Shown: positions 1 to 7,946 of the stretch, piece after piece | Numbering within the stretch: position 1 is the stretch's first letter | How the letters are laid out: the number at the start of each line of letters is the position of its first letter | Source: Lobulomyces angularis | Taxonomy: Eukaryota > Chytridiomycota > Chytridiomycetes > Lobulomycetales > Lobulomycetaceae | DNA: 11,202 bases | Assembly (NCBI GenBank): GCA_027604685.1 | Contig: JADHYX010000518.1 | Coordinates: forward strand, 1-11,202 | Direction of reading: 5' to 3' | Translations under genes and position numbers: made by a program | The notes under the pieces: model-generated | Databases searched by the model: none | Told to the model about the DNA's origin: nothing | The model's input: the letters and a program-made list of their open reading frames with translations, nothing else

Positions 1-411
1 AAAGCCGTTTGCGTTCCATTTTTCAAACGTGAAGGTTTTTTATTAATATTTTTACAACAAATATTCAGTTTTTTTTTATTAGCTAAACCAGTGATGTGCC
101 CTCAAGTTATGCCAACTTGCGATAACGTTCCATGTAACAAACTTTCCGTTTGCGAAGTTAAACCACAAACTGCTACTGAATGCGCTAAAGCTGTTTGCGT
201 TCCATTTTTTAAACCTGACAGTAATTATTAAATTTTTACCACAACTATTTTAAACCTATTTTTTTTTTATTTAGCTAAACCAGTGATCTGTCCTCAAGTT
301 ATCCCAACCTGTGACAATGTTCCATGTAACAAACTTTCCGTTTGTGAAGTTAAACCACAAACTGCTACTGAATGTGCTAAAGCTGTTTGCGTTCCATTTT
401 TCAAAGATTAA
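1..411 (+). CDS. Cysteine-rich repeat protein, 3' part (5' end outside window)
   Basis: Three exons are visible: 1-34, 83-220 and 275-411, ending in TAA. The window opens in frame, so the start codon and any signal peptide lie upstream. Exons 2 and 3 each encode one 46-residue repeat with six cysteines spaced C-x6-C-x4-C-x5-C-x9-C-x4-C. The repeat starts at KPV(M/I)CPQV and ends at AKAVCVPFFK. Exon 1 is the tail of another copy, so more repeats probably lie upstream. Introns are 48 and 54 nt, GT...AG, both phase 1, so exons could be added or lost without breaking frame. Intron 1 could alternatively start at position 30 (GTGAAG), which would shorten the linker by two residues. Exons 2 and 3 differ mostly at third codon positions. 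Even cysteine number and absence of catalytic motifs suggest a disulfide-bonded extracellular or matrix protein. I do not recognise the family, and the spacing does not match the classic dictyostelid CTDC matrix repeat. Function is inference. Confidence 0.8.
83..411 (+). repeat. Tandem exon duplication, two ~138-bp copies plus the end of a third
   Basis: Copy one is 83-220 and copy two is 275-411. Positions 1-34 carry the last part of an earlier copy. The coding parts differ at about ten positions, mostly synonymous (for example TGC versus TGT for cysteine). The intervening introns are not similar beyond their A/T richness. This pattern fits duplication of an intron-flanked exon followed by selection on the protein. 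Confidence 0.8.
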
Positions 412-852
412 TTGAAGAGATACAAAATTTTTTTTTTTTTTTATACATAAGTCTTATTCATTTTATTTATTAACAAAAGATAGATTAGTAAATTATTTTT
501 TTTTCTATTTTATTTTATTTATTTATTAATAAATATTTTTGAAAAAAACCAGAAAAAAAAATTGCTATATGTATTTTTTAAAGGACATCTTTACTTAACT
601 AAAAACAAAAAATAAAAAAAAAAAAGCTTTTTTTTTGTATTTTTTGTATTTTTGTAAAAAATTATATAAAAGTAGTTTAATAAAAAAATTCCCTACAGGG
701 ACTTGGGAATTCATCAAATTAATGTTTTGCGGAAAGAAGGAGGTCCTTTCTGAAAGATTCAATGCCAAAAAAAAAATTAAAAAAAATTTATTTTCATCGA
801 CCAAGAAATACTTGGATTCTCAATGGATCAATCCTTGGTGAAAGTCCAGTCG
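412..852. other. A/T-rich spacer leading into the transposon relic
   Basis: Positions 412-700 are the 3' flank of the cysteine-rich gene and consist mostly of T and A runs. From about 700 the base composition becomes less extreme. An open frame at 635-841 reaches the edge of the transposase relic, and its part from about 720 (GKKEVLSERF...) may be the decayed N-terminus of that transposase. I could not find a convincing terminal inverted repeat pairing this stretch with the DNA right of 1177. The short palindromic CCCTACAGGG at about 691-700 is probably incidental. Confidence 0.5.
528..533 (+). terminator. Possible poly(A) signal of the cysteine-rich gene
   Basis: An AATAAA hexamer lies about 117 nt downstream of the TAA at 409-411. 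In DNA this A/T-rich the hexamer is expected by chance, so only its position supports it. Confidence 0.3.
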
Positions 853-1177
853 CATTGAGGAAATGGTGGAAAGAGTTAGAATGTTGACCTCCCACCAAGA
901 GTAAAAATTTCTAACTCAAAAACTAATGAAGGAGTTGGGCTACAAATCAAAAAAATTCAAAGGGACAATCCAGAATATACTATTGCAGACATTAAAAACG
1001 ATGGAATAAGGAATTTAGTTCGGAAACTCTAGTTGTTCCTAAGACAAAAAAGAACTTAGTGAACAAATCTTCTAGATTTGGGAGGAAATCAATAAAAATT
1101 TGTAAGATAGTTTATCTGATAGTATAGAAAATAGATTACAAGAAAGTTAATGGATTAGGCGGAAACCCACTAAGTAA
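853..1177 (+). pseudogene. Decayed, internally deleted Tc1-like transposase
   Basis: Three stretches in three different frames resemble parts of a Tc1-type transposase in the correct order. Frame one has PPTKSKN at 888-908, matching the GRP-x-K linker between the two helix-turn-helix modules. Frame two, 949-1026, reads IQRDNPEYTIADIKNDGIRN, matching the usual second HTH pattern of nP-x-x-T-x-x-dI. Frame three, 1076-1177, reads IWEEINKNL, a stop, then DSLSDSIENRLQES, a stop, and WIRRKPTK before TAA. That matches the C-terminal pattern W-x-x-i...L-x-x-S-m-x-x-R...G-x-x-T-x-y. Only about 50 bases separate the DNA-binding and C-terminal parts, so the roughly 200-residue DDE catalytic domain is gone. 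Several frameshifts and stops make it non-functional. The family call rests on motif pattern alone. No terminal repeats or target-site duplication were found. Confidence 0.6.
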
Positions 1178-1239
1178 TAATAGATTTTTTCACAAAAATT
1201 AGGTGGGAGAATTAATTAAATTAAAAAAAAAAATAAGAG

Positions 1240-1374
1240 GAGGACGATTTTAGGAATAAGCAAAATATAAAAAAAGAACTAAGGATTAGATGAAATGGAA
1301 TAAGCCAACTCAAAGCCATTTTGGTGAAGTTTTTTTTTTATTTTCTTTTTTTATGTATAGTCAAGGTAAGGCTT
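1240..1374 (+). repeat. Direct repeat, copy A (~135 bp)
   Basis: This copy begins GAGGACGATTTT and contains GGAATAAGCCAACTC, then AAAGCCAT, GTGAAGTTTTTT, ATTTTCTTTTT, TATAG and AAGGCTT. The same blocks occur in the same order about 1015 bp downstream in copy B, with small indels and roughly three-quarters identity by eye. It lies about 60 bp beyond the stop of the transposase relic, so it could be that element's right end. Neither copy is open in any frame over its length. Confidence 0.7.
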
Positions 1375-2254
1375 ATTATTTCAATTATCAACACCTCAAT
1401 TTCAGTTAAAAAAAAAAAAATACAACTAGATGTATGAAGATAATATGGAATTAGAGATATTGTGAAAAAAGGTTTATTTCATCTGATGAAAAAAATTGTG
1501 AGGATTTTTTGTGAAAATTGTGTATTAAAACATAAGAGAAACACAAATATAACTTTTTGCATGGTAGGTCTTCCAACAGCACTACTGGACGGTTATTTTG
1601 GTTTTGCCAGTATATATAATTTTTAATTATTTGTTATGTTCAGAAAGAAAATGCTTGAACACTATGCTATAAAATACAAAAATGCTGGTGCTACCACAAA
1701 ATAAATGGAGACTTGCAAGTGATTAATTCATATCCTTAAGATTAAATGGGACAACAATGGATATGAATAGTGGTAGTTTGTGGGTTAGATACCACATGCA
1801 GTTTAAACTTTTCTTCAGTTAAAACATGTTTTACCCTTAATTGTGTTGATATAACGAACATATTTAACAACCTCCTAAAGTCTTAATGTAGATAAAAACT
1901 GAAGTTTTAAACTTATTTGTTACCAGTTTCTTCTGCTTGTTTGGATAGAGTTTTAATTTTGAGTTAAAGATATCATTGGCAATTGTGAATTGTGGAGGTG
2001 AACGGAGGCACATTAAAAAACTTTCTACGGCTAGTCCTGAATTTACCCTTTTGATGTCATTGAATAAATTATTTTTTTAGATTCAGCTATTATTAAATGA
2101 AATTTAGTAAAGAAAAATAACAAAAAAAAAGGTTTTTTTTTGAAGATGTAATAATGGTCATGAATTAGTTTACTAAAATTTAATTTTTATTATTTGATTG
2201 ATAATAAATAAATAAAAAATGATGAAATGAGCTTCAAAAAAAAACAAAAAAGTT
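1375..2254. other. Stop-riddled DNA of higher G+C between the two direct repeats
   Basis: No intact gene is present. From about 1550 to 2060 the sequence has few homopolymers and visibly more G and C than true spacers here, as expected for decayed coding DNA. Short open stretches exist in several frames. For example, a plus-strand frame over about 1770-1885 carries four spaced cysteines. None gives a recognisable domain, reverse transcriptase motif or transposase motif. It could be the interior of a dead mobile element bounded by the direct repeats, or a lost gene. Confidence 0.45.
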
Positions 2255-2393
2255 GAGGACGATTTTTGGAATGAACAAAATTAAAATAAAAAAATTGAAA
2301 GGATTAATTTATTTTAGAATAAGCCAACTCAAAAGCCATCTTTGTGAAGTTTTTTTTTTGTTATTTTCTTTTTAGTATAGCAAATTAAGGCTT
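2255..2393 (+). repeat. Direct repeat, copy B (~139 bp)
   Basis: This is the second, diverged copy of 1240-1374. It has GAGGACGATTTTTGG, GAATAAGCCAACTCAAAAGCCA, GTGAAG followed by a T run, TATTTTCTTTTTAG, TATAG and AAGGCTT. Similarity stops quickly on both sides. The interior block AATAAGCCAACTC is identical in both copies, which argues against chance in this A/T background. Confidence 0.7.
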
Positions 2394-3016
2394 TTTTATA
2401 ATTTTATTTTACGGATATTTGTAAGATAAAAAAATGAAGAAAAAGACAAGAAAAATCCTTTAGGCTTGATAAACGAAATAACTTTCTTATTGATTCTTTT
2501 TTTTTTTTTTTTACTTGCTTTGTTTATAACAAAAAATTATTTTACTTTTTTTTTTTTTTTTTTGTGTAAAAAGACTTATTTTAAGGGAATCAAAGCACTT
2601 TTAAAAAAAAACTTGAAAATGTCCAGTTTCTAATTTTTTTTTTTTCAACATAAAAAAAAAAAAAAGGGTTAGGCAAAAAAGAAAATTTTTATAAAAAAAA
2701 TTAAATTGGCAACATTAAATATTTTCAAATTTGTTCCTTATTTGTTTTGCGTCAAAAAAAAAAAAAAACTTGAAATCCCGAATAAAGGTTTCACTTGTGG
2801 AGGCTTCGTTCGTGGCTTGATAGTCAATCTGAATAAAAAAAAAATAAAATAAAATAAGACAGATTTTTTACATAAAAAGACATTTTTTTTTTTTTGGTAA
2901 AATAAAGTCAATTACCACTGAAGTTTTTATATAGTAAAAAATTTAAAAAAATTTAAAAAATTTATTTACCTTTTTTTAAATATTTTTTTATTTTTTAAGA
3001 TAGATTTAAAACATAA
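2394..3016. other. Upstream spacer of the seven-helix gene
   Basis: This is nearly pure A and T with many oligo(dT) and oligo(dA) tracts, as is usual upstream of dictyostelid genes. One short stretch at about 2775-2832 (containing GGCTTCGTTCGTGGCTTGATAG) is richer in G and C and free of long homopolymers. It could be a regulatory site or a small RNA, but no known motif was recognised. No tRNA-like cloverleaf or B box was found. Confidence 0.45.
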
Positions 3017-4009
3017 ATGTCAAATAAAACTGCCTTTGTGTTGTACTCTTTAACTCCCTCAGCTTTAAAACCTCAAGCTCCAATATTATGTTTCGCTTGG
3101 GGTGTCGCTACTCTGATTGCAATTCAACTAACAATTAGAAATTTATTTAACAATAGAAGAAGTTGGATTGATGTTGTTCAATTCCTAGCAGGTATCTCTT
3201 TGATCGTGCAGGAATTAATTAGTTTTGGTAAAATGTATAACTTAACCGCTCCAGTCACTCCTGGTAAAAAAAATTGAAGTTGAAGAATTTTAATTAAAAT
3301 AAATAAAAAAAAAAAATAGATTGTGATTATGTCAACTACACTAGATTTTTGAGTTTTATTCTGTTTCAAATTTTCGCTAATCTTGTCTTGATTTTGAGAA
3401 TTACTGTTCTAGTTCCTAAAAATTTTCAATTAGCCGTTAGAGTTATTTTAGGTAAAAAGGGAAAAAAAAAATTGATCTAAAACTTTTATCTATATCCTAG
3501 GTTTACTCTTTGCAACTTCAATTTCAATCACCATAGCCGCTACTGCGATGTACATTAGACCAGACACTTGTGCACGGTAAAAATAAAAATTACAAATCCA
3601 AGTTAATTTTTTTAGACCATTAAACTTTCAACTTAATGGTATTGGAAAAATGTTGGCATCAGTTTTGTATGGCCTTTTACTTCTATGTTTTATTGTTCCC
3701 TTCAAAAAGATTGTAAAGACAGCTGCTGCACACAATGTCCAGTCAAAAAATCTAAAAAAAGTTTCAAACAGAGTTTTAGTCCAAACTTCAATACCACTTA
3801 TAATTTACTTCTTTAGTGCCATCTTAAGATTCAGTGGACTTTGGGGTGATTACAGTAACTTAGGTTTCATCCTCGAAGATGTTTCCATCTTTGTCTGTAT
3901 GAGTTTGACCTTCAGCTTAAGAAATAGTGATAATAGTTCTACTCAACGTGGTGGTGGCAGTAGTATTGGAAATAACTATAGTAACCATCAAAGCCATGGT
4001 AGATTCTAA
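3017..4009 (+). CDS. Orphan seven-transmembrane protein, receptor-like layout
   Basis: Exons are 3017-3263, 3320-3451, 3501-3576 and 3616-4009. They join in frame to 282 residues ending in TAA, with introns of 56, 49 and 39 nt, all GTAAAA...AG. Seven hydrophobic segments lie near residues 22-40, 51-70, 92-113, 121-143, 163-181, 205-225 and 235-253. N-x-S/T sequons occur at Asn3, Asn75 and Asn88. Cys84 lies before segment 3 and Cys150 between segments 4 and 5. With an extracellular N-terminus, all of these would face outside, and the two cysteines would sit where G-protein-coupled receptors form their conserved disulfide. The basic loop KNLKKVSNR, residues 197-204, lies between segments 5 and 6, on the cytoplasmic side in that topology. 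The C-terminus is short and rich in Ser, Asn and Gly. The ATG at 3017 precedes all seven helices and is preceded by an A-rich leader. I do not recognise a named family. A TOM1/THH1-type or divergent receptor-like protein is possible. Topology is inference. Confidence 0.85.
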
Positions 4010-5157
4010 AAAAAAAAATTTTAGATTTTTTTTAAATTCTAACTCTGTTTCTTTAGGTAAAGGAAAACCATAGATATAAAAAAAAAAAAAAAATATAAGT
4101 GTAGATAATATAATAGTTATATTAATTTTTTTTGTGTTTTAGTTTTTTTTTTTTTTTTTTAAAAAAATTATTTTATTTTATTTTAAATTATTTTTTTTAA
4201 AAAAAATTTTGGGTAGAAATGACATGGGTTTGTTTTTTTTTTTTTTTTGTTAATAAGATAAAAATAAATTGACTTTATTTTGAAAAACAAGGAAAAAGAT
4301 TGATTTACTTCGCAATGGATATAATTTTTATCTGATGCTTATGAGAGCGAAACTTGCATTTTTTTATGAATCTGAAGCAGGACCCTCTACTGTTCCCAGC
4401 GCTCGCCACAATTTAAGAAGCAGTAGAGGTTAATATATTTATTAATAGTTTGATACCATATTTTTTTTTTTCATATTTTGTAATATGTTGAATTTTTTTA
4501 CCATTAAAAAAATTTTGAAATACCTTTGATATACACAGTATATATTAGTATTAAATTTATAACTTCCATTTATACTTGTACTGAAAATGGTAGTGTAGAT
4601 AGTTATAAAGTAGTTATGTAATTTTACAAGGGTTTCTTTGTTACACAAACCTTGCTTGTTGTTCAATTAATAAAAGACTTATAACTTGATCTATTTTATA
4701 TTCCTCTTATTTTTATATTAAGTAGAACGCTGGTTATTACTTATCTAAGCACTTGAATTTTCTTTTTTTTCTTTACAAATTATTTTTTTTTTTTTTTCTT
4801 ATAATTTTTTTTTATTCTAAAGCAAAAAATTTTATTTCATATACCATGTTAAGGTTTGTGATTCATTCGAAGATGAAGATGAAGAGATGTAAAATAAATC
4901 AAAAAAATTTAAAGATGTGAAAATTTAATTTCTGCTAGCGTCAACTTTTCATTTCGTATTGTGTTAAATATAAAATATTTATTTCAATTCATTTGTAATT
5001 GTCAACTAAAAACATTAGGAAAGAAATTATTCGTATTCTAAAAGATTCAAAAATAATCAAGAATTTTTTAAACTCATTTTATTAAAAAAGAAACACTGGT
5101 AAAAATCTGATATAAAATAGTTAAAATATAATATACATACTTTGAATATCTTCCTAA
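4010..5157. other. A/T-rich spacer with a few isolated islands
   Basis: Positions 4010-4280 are the 3' flank of the seven-helix gene and are almost only A and T. Positions 4290-4440 form a small island of higher G+C that contains the hairpin listed separately. Positions 4821-4889 hold a 22-codon open stretch ending FEDEDEEM and then TAA, directly after a possible splice acceptor. It resembles an acidic protein tail, but no upstream exon was found. Positions 4900-5157 show no recognisable signal other than serving as the leader of the next gene. Confidence 0.4.
4384..4429. repeat. Hairpin: 9-bp perfect inverted repeat with 28-nt loop
   Basis: CCTCTACTG at 4384-4392 pairs with CAGTAGAGG at 4421-4429. 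One G-U and one A-T pair can extend the stem inward (4393/4420 and 4394/4419). The loop carries the palindrome AGCGCT at 4398-4403. The stem is more than half G+C in a region that is otherwise about four-fifths A+T, so it is unlikely to be chance. It is not followed by a coding region or an obvious terminator run. It could be part of a small structured RNA, but no known RNA family motif was recognised. Confidence 0.45.
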
Positions 5158-5680
5158 ATGCCTGCTGTTTCTCCTTACATTGAAATTCCTACTATTGATA
5201 TCTACTTTCAATATGAATTTGTTTCTAAGCGTTTATTCGCAGTTAATGAAATCAGTATCACCAACAATTATAGAATGATACTGAACAAAGTTGGTTTGCC
5301 ATCAAAAATATTTTTGAGCGTGTAGTGATAAGTTTAGAAACAATAATGACACACAGAAATCTCAAATCCAAAAGCATCGCATATCATACTCAACTATTAC
5401 CAAAATCACAAATGTTGAAAATGTTGGTAAATAATTTCAACTCAAAAGGCAACTGGATGGATAATGCAAAAGCAGCAAAGGTAATACATTATTTAAAGGA
5501 GATGGTATGTCAATAAGGAATGTAAACTTTTTCACGAAAGTAAGTAATCAATCATTCTTGGTTTTTAACTTTAAAAAAACTCACACAGGATGGAATGAGA
5601 TTTTAAAGAGTGCAGTGCCATTGAATGGTATAGTTGAGCAAAGCAATGTAGATAGTATGTACTATCTTCACCTAAATTAA
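5158..5680 (+). pseudogene. Small gene of unknown family, probably frameshifted pseudogene
   Basis: A plausible start (AAATG, preceded by A/T-rich DNA) at 5158 opens 55 codons that stop at 5323-5325. The neighbouring frame is open over about 5301-5516 and then stops. A third stretch, from about 5497, continues as WYVNKECKLFHE to a canonical donor at 5540 (GTAAGT). It is spliced across a 49-nt intron to 5589-5680 (WNEILKSAVPLNGIVEQ...) and TAA. Codon use and amino-acid composition look like real protein in all three pieces, so one ancestral reading frame seems broken by two single-base shifts, near 5290-5318 and 5490-5500. Alternatively, introns of only 29 nt (5290-5318) and 37 nt (5480-5516) would also restore frame. 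No domain, signal peptide or membrane segment is recognisable, so function is unknown. The piece upstream of the intron is rich in helix-forming residues. Confidence 0.5.
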
Positions 5681-7109
5681 ATTCAATTCCAGAATTGTTA
5701 TTATTAACGTAACAAGAAGATATAATGTTTAGAAAAAAAATTTTTGAAAAAAAAATATATAATTAAAATTTGGATATACGGAAAAAAAAAAAATAGTTTA
5801 TCTACAATGGGTTTTCCTTTTTTTTTTTTTTTTAAATTAACTTTTTTAAATTATGTTAAATAAAAAAAAACTTCATAAAATGATAATTTAAACAATTTTT
5901 TAATTACACTTTTTTTTTTTTGTTTTTTTAAATTCTTTATTGTGTTTCTCCAAATAAAATTATATTTATTATCATTATTTTTTTTTTTAATCTTGTTTGA
6001 AATTATAGTTTGGCTTTTAATTTTTTGTTTATCTGCTTTCATATGTAGAATTGACAGTTTAGAGTTACAAAGTTGTAGGATTTTTGGAATGTGAGGTTTA
6101 TTATTTATGCAGCAAGATTCAATTGGATATAAAAAACAAAGCATACTTCGAAATTAATTAAGAAATCAGACTTTTTAAGGTATTGTAGTTGGTAATTAAA
6201 AGTACTTTAAAAATAGATAATAATTCTAGGGAGGAGGAGAAATAATCTGTTCTTAAAAAAAACTATTTGATACACAAGAACTAGAGCAAGGCAAAAGAGC
6301 CCTTTGAAAGAAACAGTGCAGTGCATGTATACAGTGATGCCGGCATAAATCAAGCACCCAACATCAGTAAGATTTTAGGCATTCATATATTCAATTAATT
6401 TTTTTGGTATGATATCTATTGCAAACAATAAACAATTTTTATTTATTTTTTTAATTTATTAAAGGTCAATTGGATTCTTTTGCTTAACTAATATATATGC
6501 ATTATTGATTATAGTATCATTTTAACAACAAATAAAATAAAATAAAAAAGATAAAAAGATATTTTTTAAATAAAAATTATCTCAACAAAAAAAAAAATAA
6601 AATAAAATAAGTATGCTTTTTTTTTTTCTTTTTACTTGCTTAATACATTAATAGGTTTACCAAGTTGTTATTAAAAAGAAGATAATGAGTTTTGATGTTG
6701 TTGCAAAAGATTATTGTTTTAATTTTTTTAAAGGTGTTAACAAATACTTTATCTCATTTTAAGGAACAGAATAACAAAGAATTGAATATCTACTACATTC
6801 TACTATGATCTTGTACCTTATATTACATATAATAACATTAAAGCATCAATTTTTTATTTCAACTTACAGAATAAATACTTTTATTTTTTGATTAAACAAA
6901 ATTTGATTAAATAAAAAAAAAAAAATTAAAACTTGGTAATTTAATGTTTTTATAACTTAAAATGTTAAAAAACTTTTTTTTTTGTTTTTTTTTAGTACTT
7001 GTAAAGAAAATAATAAAAGAAAAAGATAAAATTTATAATGATAAGTTACAATATAATATATTTTAATAAAATAAAAATAAAAAAAACAATTTTTTTTTTT
7101 TTTTACATT
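5681..7109. other. Long A/T-rich spacer with decayed fragments
   Basis: Most of this stretch is homopolymer-rich spacer between two genes that face each other (plus-strand 5158-5680 and minus-strand gloA). Two parts have less extreme composition. About 6000-6150 has no convincing frame. About 6225-6400 contains a plus-strand open stretch, 6285-6401, reading ...NSAVHVYSDAGINQAPNI.... That string loosely recalls the first strand of retroelement RNase H domains but is too short to assign. No tRNA, terminal repeat or intact gene was seen. Confidence 0.4.
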
Positions 7110-7946
7110 TTAAAGAATAGATCTAATAGGTACAATTTCAATCCAATAACCATCTGGGTCAGTAACGAAAGCGATTCCTAGAAAAAAAGTTATAAGCGTT
7201 GTATTTAAAAAAAAGTCTTTTTATTTTATTTTTAATATTACCTTTCATTTTTCCATCCTGAGGTTTTTTAACCCAACGCTTTTTATCGACGATGCCTTTT
7301 TCTTCTAATCTTTGACAACAAGCTTCAACATTGTCAACGGTAATTGCTAAAAAAATAAATTAAAAAAAAATAAAAAATAAAAAATTTTATGTGAGAGTTA
7401 ATAATGCAATCATATTTATACCTATATGTCCAAATCCTTTTGGTTCTGCATTTCCACTATGATAACCTTTAAATTCTTGATCATTTTCAGTTCCCCAATT
7501 ACTAAAAAAAAAAAAAATTAAAAAAAATTACTGAGTGAGTTCCAATATTCCTTGAGTAGAAAAAACATATGCCTTCTTTTCTTCCTCAGTTTTTAATTCC
7601 GCTGGAGGATTGTATCCATAAAAGTATAAAGTAAATTTACCCTCTTCATGATCTGCTTTATGAATTAAACTTTTTTTTTTTTTTTTTAATTTAAAATTTA
7701 ACATTTAAACTAATAATAAAAGAAAAAAAAAAAAAAAGGTTGAAAATGTTTTTTTTTTTCTTTTCTTTCTTTTTTTTTACCTAAAGCCAAGAAGATCTGA
7801 GTAAAAATGATGAGAGGCTTTAGGATCTTTAATTCTAATAAATTTTGTAAATTTTAATAATTTGAAAAAATTAAAAAAAAAAATAAAAATAAAAAATTTT
7901 ACCTGATCATAGTATGATTAAACTTGTATTTTGAAACGTCTGTCAT
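7110..7946 (-). CDS. gloA: Lactoylglutathione lyase (glyoxalase I), complete
   Basis: Glyoxalase I converts the hemithioacetal of methylglyoxal and glutathione to S-lactoylglutathione, the first step of cytosolic methylglyoxal detoxification. Six exons, read on the minus strand, are 7946-7903, 7834-7781, 7669-7532, 7501-7422, 7346-7242 and 7177-7110. They join in frame to 162 residues ending in TAA. Family motifs cross the junctions: [22 protein letters not shown] (residues 11-32), GILELTHNWGTE (73-84), GFGHIAITVDNV (101-112) and [10 protein letters not shown] (147-156). Expected metal ligands are His11, Glu76, His104 and Glu154. The first ligand is His, as in the Escherichia coli nickel enzyme, where the human zinc enzyme has Gln. 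The body otherwise has the longer eukaryotic-type loops (around 55-70 and 127-140). No signal or membrane segment is present. Introns are 68, 111, 30, 75 and 64 nt, and the 30-nt intron (7502-7531) is strikingly short. Confidence 0.96.

Noticed and set aside
595..804. Minus-strand open frame of 69 codons
   Set aside because: It is mainly Phe, Lys and Leu from A and T runs, antisense to the transposon-relic lead-in. No motif or sensible start context.
2880..2960. Possible third copy of the 1240/2255 direct repeat (TGAAGTTTTTATATAG)
   Set aside because: Only a short A/T-rich word is shared. None of the diagnostic blocks such as AATAAGCCAACTC are present.
3178..3369. Minus-strand open frame of 63 codons
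   Set aside because: It is antisense to exon 1 and intron 1 of the seven-helix gene, whose plus-strand exons are well supported.
4206..4215. Possible upstream element of dictyostelid non-coding RNA genes (TACCCAAAAT on the minus strand)
   Set aside because: The DNA about 60 nt beyond it is only A and T runs, and no RNA-like sequence follows. It is also in the wrong orientation for the 4384-4429 hairpin.
4328..4376. Box C/D snoRNA candidate
   Set aside because: The C box matches only the UGAUG core, no terminal stem pairs the flanks, and no guide target was identified.
4442..4666. Minus-strand open frame of 74 codons
   Set aside because: Composition follows base composition (Asn, Lys, Ile, Tyr, Phe). 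No domain, splice partners or conserved-looking motif.
5851..6144. Minus-strand open frame of 97 codons
   Set aside because: The second half is homopolymer-derived Lys, Asn and Ile. The first ~50 residues are less biased but match nothing recognisable.
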